Made by a program: the position numbers and the translations under genes | The notes under the pieces: model-generated | What the model was told of the DNA's origin: nothing | What the model saw: the letters and a program-made list of their open reading frames with translations, nothing else | The model's database searches: none | Shown here: positions 1-5,376 of the stretch, piece after piece | How the letters are laid out: the number at the start of each line of letters is the position of its first letter | Numbering within the stretch: the stretch's first letter is position 1 | IMG/VR virus record: IMGVR_UViG_3300025732_000048 | Location: 1-56,413 of that record | Length of the DNA stretch: 56,413 bases | Origin: a virus | Strand: one strand, 5' to 3'

Positions 1-155
1 TTGCCACTGCTTTATTCGCAGATGAGCGCACAACTGAACTCTTTGCTCAACTGATTAGTGAGTTTGTAGAGACAAACATTCCTGTGGTTGATGATGAGAA
101 CCAGATGGAACTTTCTATGATGCTGTTGGAAACTCTGGACATTGTAGCACGATGA
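1..155 (+). CDS. Hypothetical protein, C-terminal end only
   Basis: The window opens inside an open frame whose first complete codon is at 3 and whose TGA is at 153-155. The 50 visible residues end in an acidic, helical-looking tail (MLLETLDIVAR). The stop overlaps the ATG of the next gene (ATGA), so the two are translationally coupled. The N-terminus lies outside the window and I do not recognise the family. Confidence 0.6.
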   Translation, partial: ATALFADERTTELFAQLISEFVETNIPVVDDENQMELSMMLLETLDIVAR

Positions 156-406
156 CTTACTCTAACCTCTCAAAGATTCGTCCTAAACTTCGTACAACTG
201 GGCGTGTGTCAGGGAATTTCGGAAAATCAAAAGTTGTCGCAGGTTCTTCACTTAATGACATCGGTGGTGATGGTAACATAGGAGCAACACAAGATGAGTA
301 TTTGAATCGTCTCTATTATGCTTTTGATAACACTGCCGAATCTGAACTTCGTCGTTTCATTTATCAGGAAATCCGTAAAATCCACATCCAAAGAGGAACT
401 TGGTAA
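152..406 (+). CDS. Hypothetical protein, 84 aa
   Basis: The start ATG overlaps the preceding TGA. The N-terminal half is basic and rich in Gly and Ser, as expected of a flexible segment. The C-terminal half (about residues 45-84, from DEYLNRLYYAF on) looks like a charged helix ending in a basic stretch. No membrane segment or known motif is visible. It is the last gene before the first copy of the 40-bp promoter-like repeat. Function unknown. Confidence 0.6.
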   Translation: MTYSNLSKIRPKLRTTGRVSGNFGKSKVVAGSSLNDIGGDGNIGATQDEYLNRLYYAFDNTAESELRRFIYQEIRKIHIQRGTW

Positions 407-420
407 GAGAAATAGCTTTG

Positions 421-460
421 AATTAAAGTTATGATCGTCCAAAGCGTACCTATAGTATGA
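421..460 (+). promoter_or_regulatory. 40-bp promoter-like repeat, copy 1
   Basis: First of seven near-identical blocks that start AATTAAAGTTATGATCGTC and continue through AAAGYGTACC to TATAGTATGA. TTATGA at 429-434 and TATAGT at 451-456 are 16 bp apart, a sigma-70-like layout. The last bases contain the ATG (457) of the next gene. Every copy sits exactly at a gene boundary, which supports a promoter. Which hexamer is the real -10 is uncertain. Confidence 0.7.
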
Positions 461-696
461 GCACTAACATCGTTTCCGAAATCTACTCCTACCACACAAA
501 TTGGAAGGAAGGTAAAGTCAATCAAATGTGGATTGAGCAAATCACTGATAAAGAGTGTGACAATCTTTACGTTGCTGTTGCTCACAATCCCCGCAATGGT
601 TCTACGATGGAGATGAGCAATCCCCGCACATCTTATCAGGAAACTCTAAACTGGGTTCGTCATTGGTGTGGCACTTTCTGTATTCTTCCTGCCTGA
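457..696 (+). CDS. Hypothetical protein, 79 aa
   Basis: The ATG is part of the upstream 40-bp repeat, directly after TATAGT, with no Shine-Dalgarno sequence. The protein is soluble, with aromatic and charged segments (HTNWKEGKVNQMW) and a Cys-containing C-terminus (WVRHWCGTFCILPA). It is the first gene of a cluster of very closely spaced small genes that continues to 1640. Family not recognised. Confidence 0.6.
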   Translation: MSTNIVSEIYSYHTNWKEGKVNQMWIEQITDKECDNLYVAVAHNPRNGSTMEMSNPRTSYQETLNWVRHWCGTFCILPA

Positions 697-702
697 TTGA
701 TT

Positions 703-846
703 ATGACACAAACTCAATGGGATGATCTTTACATCAAACTCTACGAAGCGTATGAGTTTGTGTCACTGAAAGATGAGCAAGTTCGCTCTACTCTTGGTGA
801 TGCACTTGACCGACTGATTGACATTAACCCTCGCAACAAAAACTGA
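703..846 (+). CDS. Hypothetical protein, 47 aa
   Basis: A small frame from ATG 703 to TGA 844-846, six bases after the previous stop and two before the next ATG. That spacing matches its neighbours exactly. The peptide begins MTQTQWDDLYIKLYEAYEF and is predicted to be helical and acidic (LGDALDRLIDINPRNKN at the end). It is probably a real small early protein. Function unknown. Confidence 0.55.
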   Translation: MTQTQWDDLYIKLYEAYEFVSLKDEQVRSTLGDALDRLIDINPRNKN

Positions 847-848
847 TT

Positions 849-1118
849 ATGTTCCGCACACTTTCTGAACTTCGTGACTCTATCAACCAAATGATTGAGA
901 GTCAAGGTGAGAACGCTCCCTGTGCTGCGTTTGTATTCACTCAACATGATGTGTTTGAGTTCAATGAGGAAACCAATCAGGATGATTATTTCTCTACACT
1001 TTTCACTCAAGATGTACTCGCTGATGTAGGTGGTTCTTCCTACATTTACGAACAGGTTGGTGAAATGATTGATGACGCAATTCGTCTCCGTAAGAAACTC
1101 CCACTCTACGCTAATTGA
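849..1118 (+). CDS. Hypothetical acidic protein, 89 aa
   Basis: It begins two bases after the preceding stop. The N-terminus is helical (MFRTLSELRDSINQMIES), followed by a beta-like segment with a conserved look (APCAAFVFTQHDVFEF) and a Gly-Ser turn near residue 60. No catalytic motif or membrane helix is visible. It lies in the middle of the 457-1640 cluster and is presumably co-transcribed with it. Function unknown. Confidence 0.6.
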   Translation: MFRTLSELRDSINQMIESQGENAPCAAFVFTQHDVFEFNEETNQDDYFSTLFTQDVLADVGGSSYIYEQVGEMIDDAIRLRKKLPLYAN

Positions 1119-1120
1119 TT

Positions 1121-1306
1121 ATGACTGACGCTGAACTCACTAAACTTTACTACAGAAAGACTCGACTGTTTGATTTCTTGTATGAAACTTGCAAAAAGAA
1201 TGATGGTGTCTTAGTAGATACTTTGAACAACTACATTTCTTCCTTGGATGAGGTGGAACTGTGCGAACTTGAAGATTTTCTTGTCAACAACTTTGGAGAT
1301 GATTGA
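1121..1306 (+). CDS. Hypothetical acidic protein, 61 aa
   Basis: I chose ATG 1121 over an upstream in-frame TTG at 1115, because neighbouring genes all start with ATG two to six bases after a stop. The protein is almost entirely helical and acidic (LDEVELCELEDFLVNNFGDD at the C-terminus). Its TGA overlaps the next ATG at 1306. Function unknown. Confidence 0.6.
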   Translation: MTDAELTKLYYRKTRLFDFLYETCKKNDGVLVDTLNNYISSLDEVELCELEDFLVNNFGDD

Positions 1307-1500
1307 TGACTGACGGTTACACTTTCAATCGAGTTGAGTTCACTGCTAATGAGGAAACTTGTATCCTTAAGTTTCTCAATGAAGCACGAGAATGTGGGTA
1401 TCCCAGTGGTAACGAACCATGGTATCCTGTGATCGATTCTATCTTCCAAAAGTTCTTCAATTCTAACATTAAAGAGGCACAAGACTGGCAGACACTATGA
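1306..1500 (+). CDS. Hypothetical protein, 64 aa
   Basis: ATG 1306 overlaps the preceding TGA (ATGA) and is preferred to the in-frame TTG three bases upstream. The protein (MTDGYTFNRVEFTANEETC onward) mixes short beta and helical segments and has two Cys. Its own stop overlaps the next ATG at 1497, so four genes in a row are coupled or nearly so. Function unknown. Confidence 0.6.
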   Translation: MTDGYTFNRVEFTANEETCILKFLNEARECGYPSGNEPWYPVIDSIFQKFFNSNIKEAQDWQTL

Positions 1501-1640
1501 AGTACATCGTTGAGTTATACGTTGGTGGCAAAGTCTTCAAAGAAGAAGTACAAGCAACCAACCCAAAAGATGCCCGTGAGACAGCATTAGCACGAAATCC
1601 TCATGCTAGAGTAGTTGGTGTCAACGCAAGTTTCAAGTAA
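1497..1640 (+). CDS. Hypothetical protein, 47 aa, double-psi-like small fold
   Basis: ATG 1497 overlaps the previous stop; the TAA at 1638-1640 overlaps the next promoter repeat. The peptide starts MKYIVELYVGGKVFKEEV and continues with a helix rich in Ala, Asn and Arg, then a final strand (ARVVGVNASFK). This beta-beta-alpha-beta pattern is typical of a compact small domain and argues for a real gene. No family is assigned. Confidence 0.6.
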   Translation: MKYIVELYVGGKVFKEEVQATNPKDARETALARNPHARVVGVNASFK

Positions 1641-1678
1641 TTAAAGTTATGATCGTCTAAAGTGTACCTATAGTATGA
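1639..1678 (+). promoter_or_regulatory. 40-bp promoter-like repeat, copy 2
   Basis: It differs from copy 1 at two bases (GTCT for GTCC, AAGTG for AAGCG). The first two bases are the end of the upstream TAA codon and the last four include the ATG at 1675. TATAGT is at 1669-1674. Confidence 0.7.
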
Positions 1679-1845
1679 GCAACACTTTCACCGTCCGTTT
1701 CGTATCTGATGCTCTGGATTCTCCAGAGTATATTGGACCTTTCTACTCTGAAGATGACGCACAAGACTATTGCGATGCTCGCAACGGTTCTTTACAACTA
1801 GGTGGGATTCCTTCCTGGGTTGCTTGTTACTCTGTTGTTGACTGA
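1675..1845 (+). CDS. Hypothetical protein, 56 aa
   Basis: The ATG is embedded in promoter repeat copy 2 (TATAGTATGAGC), as for the gene at 457. The protein starts MSNTFTVRFVSDALDSPEY, then an acidic segment (YSEDDAQDYCDARNGS), and ends with a hydrophobic strand (WVACYSVVD). The layout resembles a small beta-sheet protein. Function unknown. Confidence 0.6.
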   Translation: MSNTFTVRFVSDALDSPEYIGPFYSEDDAQDYCDARNGSLQLGGIPSWVACYSVVD

Positions 1846-1848
1846 TTG

Positions 1849-2097
1849 ATGATTTCCCTTCCTAATCCTACAAACAAAATGACACTTACTCAAGACCAAA
1901 TCTACAAACTGACTCAACTCTATGCTGCGCGAGTTGTTGATAACATGGACATGCGTGATTTGTGTGTATTTGCCCAAGAGACGATTGTTGATAATATGAT
2001 TGACTATAATGAGAGTGAATTGATGGAAGAATTGTCGCACTATTATGAGGATGATGAACTCCAAGAATTAGTGGAAAGTGTAACACAAGAGCCCTAA
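1849..2097 (+). CDS. Hypothetical acidic protein, 82 aa or 72 aa
   Basis: Two starts are possible: ATG 1849, four bases after the previous stop, and ATG 1879, giving MTLTQDQIYKLTQLYAARVV. From memory, similar cyanophage proteins begin at the second Met, so 1879 may be the true start. No Shine-Dalgarno decides between them. The body is helical and very acidic (ESELMEELSHYYEDDELQEL), as in many phage host-takeover or DNA-mimic-like proteins, but no function is known. Confidence 0.6.
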   Translation: MISLPNPTNKMTLTQDQIYKLTQLYAARVVDNMDMRDLCVFAQETIVDNMIDYNESELMEELSHYYEDDELQELVESVTQEP

Positions 2098-2105
2098 TTC
2101 GTTTG

Positions 2106-2145
2106 AATTAAAGTTATGATCGTCTAAAGTGTACCTATAGTATAA
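2106..2145 (+). promoter_or_regulatory. 40-bp promoter-like repeat, copy 3
   Basis: Same block as the other copies but ending TATAGTATAA, so the ATG is absent here. The downstream gene starts 11 bp later at 2156. Together with copies 6 and 7 this shows that the conserved block is selected independently of the start codon. Confidence 0.7.
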
Positions 2146-2155
2146 CCGCACAACC

Positions 2156-2749
2156 ATGATGCAGAAACTCACAACGAATCAGGTTTATGGCAAACTCAAA
2201 GTAACTGATTTCAGTGTATTTGAGAAACCTGGAAAGAACAAAGGTGCTCGCGGGCAACTGTTAGAAACTGTGCTCGGAGTTCCTAATAGCTCTGACCTCA
2301 AAGATCTGGAGGATGGAGAGATCAAGACTTTCACTGTTGGTGAATCTATTGCTGCCACACAGTTAAAGCATTGTCTATCTGAAATCATCGAAGATTCTGT
2401 CTCGTTTGATGATAGCAAGGTTGGACAGAAACTACAACAAACTCTGTATGTTGGTTTCACCCGCTCCAACGATTATGTGGGTTGTGAGATTCTGAATGAG
2501 GAAACTCACCCCGAACACTATCAAGAATTGCGTGAGGATTATGACTTCATTTGTGATAGCATCCGCACACTTTTCAATGCTGGCAAACAACTAGGAACCA
2601 TCACTGGTCCTCACGGATTGCTACAGATTCGCACGAAAGCATCTAAAACCAATGGTGCTTATGTTCCTCTAACTTTCGCAGGTGTGACCCTTAAGGATAA
2701 AGGAATGGCATTTTATTTGTGTGGACAATTCGGACGCAATCTGTTCTGA
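2156..2749 (+). CDS. MutH/Sau3AI-like restriction/nicking endonuclease
   Basis: The 197-aa protein fits the MutH/Sau3AI family, PD-(D/E)XK nucleases that cut at or near GATC. What I see: GARGQLLETVLG (residues 30-41), parallel to the MutH GQLLE segment with its acidic residue (Glu37 here); then DLKDLEDGEIKT, giving Asp47 or Asp50 followed by Glu55-x-Lys57, the active-site D...E-x-K; and a C-terminal GLLQIRTKAS (residues 154-163) plus FYL (186-188), which parallels LQIRPKA and FYL in E. coli MutH. The length is close to MutH (229 aa). It stands alone between two promoter repeats with no methylase nearby. It could act in host DNA degradation or mismatch repair; the role is inference. Start 2159 is equally possible. 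Confidence 0.72.
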   Translation: MMQKLTTNQVYGKLKVTDFSVFEKPGKNKGARGQLLETVLGVPNSSDLKDLEDGEIKTFTVGESIAATQLKHCLSEIIEDSVSFDDSKVGQKLQQTLYVGFTRSNDYVGCEILNEETHPEHYQELREDYDFICDSIRTLFNAGKQLGTITGPHGLLQIRTKASKTNGAYVPLTFAGVTLKDKGMAFYLCGQFGRNLF

Positions 2750-2788
2750 ATTAAAGTTATGATCGTCCAAAGTGTACCTATAGTATGA
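2749..2788 (+). promoter_or_regulatory. 40-bp promoter-like repeat, copy 4
   Basis: It begins on the last base of the TGA of the MutH-like gene and ends with the ATG (2785) of the next gene. TATAGT is at 2779-2784. Confidence 0.7.
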
Positions 2789-2967
2789 CCAACATTCAAA
2801 TCGACTTCCAAGATACCATTGCTCCCGCACTTCTGGAGTTTATGTGTAACAATCACACAGACCTGAATGATACTGTAGATTGGGTTTGTGATGTATTTGA
2901 CCTTGATGCAACTGATGAATTGATTGATCAGATTGCTGATGAGTTTGATGCTTTCTTCGGTAACTGA
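2785..2967 (+). CDS. Hypothetical highly acidic protein, 60 aa
   Basis: It begins MTNIQIDFQDTIAPALLEFM, with the ATG inside promoter copy 4. Asp and Glu dominate the C-terminal half (DLDATDELIDQIADEFDAFF) with almost no Lys or Arg, so the protein is strongly anionic and helical. Such charge is seen in phage inhibitors that mimic nucleic acid, but that is only a possibility here. No known domain. Confidence 0.6.
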   Translation: MTNIQIDFQDTIAPALLEFMCNNHTDLNDTVDWVCDVFDLDATDELIDQIADEFDAFFGN

Positions 2968-2976
2968 TTAACACAA

Positions 2977-3159
2977 ATGACACACTACAATCCTTACGTT
3001 GAAAACCTAATTGAGATGGGTTATGATGAGCAAGACTGCCGCAATGTAGCAGCAGTTGGTGAAACAAACGTAACTTATCCGCGTAACATTCACGGTCGCA
3101 TCTTTGAGACTGAAAATGAATACAAAGAAGCACTTGCTGACTTTATCAACGGACTGTGA
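2977..3159 (+). CDS. Hypothetical protein, 60 aa (UBA-like helix pattern)
   Basis: ATG 2977, nine bases after the preceding stop. The N-terminus (NPYVENLIEMGYDEQDCRNV) resembles the start of a small three-helix UBA-type domain, where an MGY/MGF loop is typical, but the resemblance is weak. The stop abuts promoter copy 5. Function unknown. Confidence 0.55.
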   Translation: MTHYNPYVENLIEMGYDEQDCRNVAAVGETNVTYPRNIHGRIFETENEYKEALADFINGL

Positions 3160-3198
3160 ATTAAAGTTATGATCGTCCAAAGTGTACCTATAGTATGA
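3159..3198 (+). promoter_or_regulatory. 40-bp promoter-like repeat, copy 5
   Basis: It follows the previous TGA directly and contains the ATG (3195) of the next gene. Apart from the last bases it is identical to copies 4 and 6. Confidence 0.7.
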
Positions 3199-3383
3199 GC
3201 ACAACCAACAACGACAAAATGTTTATTCTCAACGATACCGCAAAGAATGATCCTGCTGTTCAGATTGCAATGGCAAATTATATTGAACAGTTAAAGCGTG
3301 AGGAAGCACGTCGGCAGGCAATTCTCTCTGGTGAGTATGTACCTTGTCCTGAAACTTCCTGGAATATCTCTGACCGCGACTGA
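3195..3383 (+). CDS. Hypothetical protein, 62 aa
   Basis: ATG 3195 lies in promoter copy 5; Met9 (3219) is an alternative if transcription starts inside the annotated frame. The middle is a charged helix (NYIEQLKREEARRQAILSG) and the C-terminus is short and polar with one Cys. No known domain. Confidence 0.55.
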   Translation: MSTTNNDKMFILNDTAKNDPAVQIAMANYIEQLKREEARRQAILSGEYVPCPETSWNISDRD

Positions 3384-3398
3384 ACTATATCTGAAATC

Positions 3399-3614
3399 AT
3401 GAAACTTTTCATCCTCAACAATGTCCTCTCTGATTGGACTTCTGGAATGGCAGTTATCGCTGCTGAAACTAAAGAACAATGCCGCGAGTTGTTTATCAAA
3501 GAGTTCAGCGAATATCATGCTCATGAGTTCGACAATCATGCCAAGTTCACTGTTATCGAATCGGTAGGACTTGATGAAGCAGGTGTTATCTCTTATGAGT
3601 ACGGTGGTGGTTAG
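3399..3614 (+). CDS. Hypothetical protein, 71 aa
   Basis: It starts MKLFILNNVLSDWTSGMAVI, an alternating beta pattern, then a helix (TKEQCRELFIKEFSEYHAHE) and a final strand pair ending in YEYGGG. This ferredoxin-like alternation supports a folded small protein. It is transcribed from copy 5 together with its neighbours. Family not recognised. Confidence 0.6.
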   Translation: MKLFILNNVLSDWTSGMAVIAAETKEQCRELFIKEFSEYHAHEFDNHAKFTVIESVGLDEAGVISYEYGGG

Positions 3615-3619
3615 TTAGA

Positions 3620-3772
3620 GTGGCAACCAAAAGACTCACTTTCAAGTCACCTGATAAAGTGAAAACAATTCTCCTCATTTTCGCTGTTGCTTTTATACTC
3701 TCCCCAGGAGTTCGCAACACTACCTCATCCACACTTCACACTGTAGCAGACATTATCCAACCTCATGATTGA
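3620..3772 (+). CDS. Small single-span membrane protein, 50 aa, GTG start
   Basis: An open frame from GTG 3620 to TGA 3770-3772. It has a basic N-terminus (MATKRLTFKSPDKVK), then a hydrophobic segment of about 13-15 residues (ILLIFAVAFILSPG) and a polar tail. The positive-inside pattern suggests an inner-membrane peptide with its N-terminus in the cytoplasm. It follows the previous TAG by five bases, and the next gene starts within it at 3765, so it fits the tight packing. Phage membrane peptides of this size often affect superinfection or lysis, but I cannot assign a role. Confidence 0.55.
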   Translation: MATKRLTFKSPDKVKTILLIFAVAFILSPGVRNTTSSTLHTVADIIQPHD

Positions 3773-3905
3773 GACTGATTATTACATCCTGAACCAGGAA
3801 CAATTCAACCAGTATAACACTGAAGCACAAGAAGTAGGTGTTAGCTTGGATTATTATTTGGATGAGTTTTGTGATGTGATTGGACCGTACATCACAAGTA
3901 ATTAA
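3765..3905 (+). CDS. Hypothetical acidic protein, 46 aa
   Basis: ATG 3765 overlaps the end of the membrane-peptide gene by 8 bases in another frame; the TAA (3903-3905) lies inside promoter copy 6. The product starts MIETDYYILNQEQFNQYN and ends in an acidic helix. It is too short for a family call, but its boundaries match the local packing rule. Confidence 0.5.
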   Translation: MIETDYYILNQEQFNQYNTEAQEVGVSLDYYLDEFCDVIGPYITSN

Positions 3906-3939
3906 AGTTATGATCGTCCAAAGTGTACCTATAGTATAA
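3900..3939 (+). promoter_or_regulatory. 40-bp promoter-like repeat, copy 6
   Basis: It ends TATAGTATAA without the ATG; the next gene begins at 3957. Its first bases overlap the stop codon of the upstream gene. Confidence 0.7.
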
Positions 3940-3956
3940 CCATCACACTTCCTACC

Positions 3957-4271
3957 ATGCGAAAGATTGAAAAGCAAATGAACGACGCAATCCTGAATCA
4001 AAAGGATTGGAAACAAGATAACACTGAAGTTATCTCTTGTTCCCATGTTTCTGATGTCTACCTTCACAACAATCTGATTGCCAGAATAGGCGAAACCTGG
4101 ATCGAATTGTTCGATGGTGGTTATCAATCAAAAACCACAAAGAGTCGCCTTAATGCTATTCTCCAAGCACACGGTTGCAAGAATGAGTATGTCTTTCAGA
4201 AGAAAGGTCAGTGGTTCATTCAATACAATGGAGCACCAATTCCTTTCTTCTCTGGTATGCGATTGAACTGA
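3957..4271 (+). CDS. Hypothetical protein, 104 aa
   Basis: The largest unrecognised protein of this cluster after the MutH-like one. It starts MRKIEKQMNDAILNQKDWK, a charged helix, followed by a run of short beta strands with Trp and Gly turns (RIGETWIELFDGGYQSKTT) and a C-terminal strand pair (KGQWFIQYNGAPIPFFSG). The compact beta-rich core suggests a small nucleic-acid or protein binding fold, which is inference only. Confidence 0.6.
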   Translation: MRKIEKQMNDAILNQKDWKQDNTEVISCSHVSDVYLHNNLIARIGETWIELFDGGYQSKTTKSRLNAILQAHGCKNEYVFQKKGQWFIQYNGAPIPFFSGMRLN

Positions 4272-4311
4272 ATCTTTCACTCTTAAGTAACACTCACTCT
4301 TCATTCCTTAA

Positions 4312-4446
4312 ATGTTCACAATCCGCTACTTTACTCCATATCAACAACAGTGGAGAACGCAATCATTCTCTACACTAGAGGAAGCAAATCGTATGGTTGA
4401 GTTCTACAAATCATGCGGAAGTCCTGCTGAACTCATTAACAACTAA
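4312..4446 (+). CDS. Hypothetical protein, 44 aa
   Basis: ATG 4312 to TAA 4444-4446. The peptide starts MFTIRYFTPYQQQWRTQSF and continues with a helix (TLEEANRMVEFYKSCG), a strand-turn-strand-helix pattern also seen in other small proteins of this region. The spacing of 40 bp upstream and 7 bp downstream is compatible with a gene. Function unknown. Confidence 0.5.
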   Translation: MFTIRYFTPYQQQWRTQSFSTLEEANRMVEFYKSCGSPAELINN

Positions 4447-4453
4447 TCCTATC

Positions 4454-4690
4454 ATGTTACTCTCCAAAGCATCATTCACTGACCAACAACTTCCTCCGTT
4501 CATTGTAAAGAAAGAGGATGAATATACAGAAGAAGGTAACTACTCTCTTCACCTATTCTCCAGAACTGTTATCACAACTGAAGGTAGAAAGTATAGGTAT
4601 CTGCCTCTTAAGTTTGAAGGTGAGTTAGCACGATTCAAGAAAAGAAAGGAAGCAGAAGAATACGCAAGGTACAGATTAGCACTTGATTGA
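4454..4690 (+). CDS. Hypothetical protein, 78 aa
   Basis: ATG 4454 is preferred to an in-frame TTG at 4397, because the extension would overlap the gene at 4312. The protein begins MLLSKASFTDQQLPPFIVKK and ends in a basic helix (ARFKKRKEAEEYARYRLALD). It is the last gene before a strong terminator, so it closes the main early transcription unit. Family not recognised. Confidence 0.6.
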   Translation: MLLSKASFTDQQLPPFIVKKEDEYTEEGNYSLHLFSRTVITTEGRKYRYLPLKFEGELARFKKRKEAEEYARYRLALD

Positions 4691-4700
4691 ATACACATAG

Positions 4701-4727
4701 AGACCTCATTCGTGGGGTCTTTTTTTA
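4701..4727 (+). terminator. Factor-independent terminator with UUCG loop
   Basis: AGACCTCA (4701-4708), loop TTCG (4709-4712), TGGGGTCT (4713-4720), then a T-run from 4720 to 4726. One G-U pair in an 8-bp stem. It ends the early gene cluster 11 bases after the last stop codon. Confidence 0.9.
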
Positions 4728-4750
4728 TGCCTATTTGTATGATTTGTGGT

Positions 4751-4789
4751 AAAAAATGTATTAAAAACGATTAAAAATGTATTAAAAAA
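4751..4789. repeat. Phased A-tracts with a 16-bp direct repeat
   Basis: AAAAATGTATTAAAAA occurs perfectly at 4752-4767 and 4773-4788, 21 bp apart. The four A-runs begin at 4751, 4763, 4773 and 4784, about one helical turn apart, which predicts intrinsically bent DNA. It lies just behind the terminator in a 384-bp stretch without genes (4727-5110). Confidence 0.7.
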
Positions 4790-4831
4790 TATATTTTACC
4801 TTTCTTTATCGTGTGATAATTATTGTTATTA

Positions 4832-4964
4832 AGAGGTGATAATGATATGAATTCGTATCAAATAGAGAGTGATTTATGTGTCTTTAAATGTGTCTGGGTC
4901 TGACACTTATAGTCAATTAAATGTGTCTGGTGCTTGTGATCTAAGCCCGCATTCTATCACCTCT
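4832..4964. repeat. Iteron-like repeats inside a distant inverted repeat
   Basis: AGAGGTGATA (4832-4841) is a perfect inverted copy of TATCACCTCT (4955-4964). Between them ATGTGTCT occurs three times (4876, 4888, 4921); the last two are part of a perfect 14-bp repeat TTAAATGTGTCTGG (4884-4897, 4917-4930). A small hairpin GTGTC/GACAC lies at 4890-4906. No ORF is credible here. An origin or regulator-binding region is a possibility, not shown. Confidence 0.55.
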
Positions 4965-5110
4965 CCGCACAAATGTCAAGACCCGCCGCCATCAGAAATC
5001 CCACACATACCCTCACAAAAACATAAGCATCCCGAATAAATACCCCCAGACTCATTGACATTTTTCCAGCAGCATCTTACAATACTCTCATACACATTCG
5101 GAGCGTACTT

Positions 5111-5284
5111 ATGTCAGTTGCTTATTCCCAGGCACAGAAGCAGCGTTATCGTATCACTCTGGATCTATCAGTGTTCGGTGACTTCGACCCACACCAGATT
5201 GATTGGGAGAAGTTATTCAAGTTGGAACCTGCAGAGAAGTGTGATGCTTACGTTGAGGACCTAAGTACACCTGACAACTGGTAA
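5111..5284 (+). CDS. Hypothetical protein, 57 aa
   Basis: ATG 5111 to TAA 5282-5284, first gene after the non-coding gap. It starts MSVAYSQAQKQRYRITLDL and then has an acidic, Trp-containing segment (FGDFDPHQIDWEKLFKLEP). A longer frame at 5055-5264 overlaps it in another register but encodes an implausible, hydrophobic and patternless product, so I take this one as real. The stop lies ten bases before promoter copy 7. Function unknown. Confidence 0.6.
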   Translation: MSVAYSQAQKQRYRITLDLSVFGDFDPHQIDWEKLFKLEPAEKCDAYVEDLSTPDNW

Positions 5285-5293
5285 TCTTCAAGG

Positions 5294-5333
5294 TATTAAA
5301 GTTGTGATCGTCGAAAGCGTACCTATAGTGTAG
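5294..5333 (+). promoter_or_regulatory. 40-bp promoter-like repeat, copy 7 (most diverged)
   Basis: TTGTGA (5302-5307) replaces TTATGA, bringing it closer to the sigma-70 -35 consensus, and TATAGT is kept at 5324-5329. The ATG is lost (TATAGTGTAG). It drives the gene at 5377 through a structured 5' leader. Confidence 0.65.
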
Positions 5334-5357
5334 GGGGCACACAAACGACCCCCACAC
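5328..5357 (+). other. Hairpin in the leader of the gene at 5377
   Basis: GTGTAGGGGG pairs with CCCCCACAC (one bulged A) around an 11-base loop. No T-run follows, so it is not a terminator. It starts inside the 3' end of promoter copy 7, so the complete stem is transcribed only if RNA synthesis starts upstream of 5328. Confidence 0.55.
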
Positions 5358-5376
5358 TAACACTCAAGACGTACCA

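Noticed and set aside
4727-4774. 15-codon Cys-rich frame (MPICMICGKKC) behind the terminator
   Set aside because: Too short, starts within the terminator T-run and runs into the phased A-tracts. It could be a remnant of a zinc-finger gene, but nothing supports translation.
5055-5264. 69-aa + strand ORF
   Set aside because: It overlaps the frame 5111-5284 in another register. The product has no coherent pattern, and the alternative frame has the composition and boundaries of the neighbouring genes.
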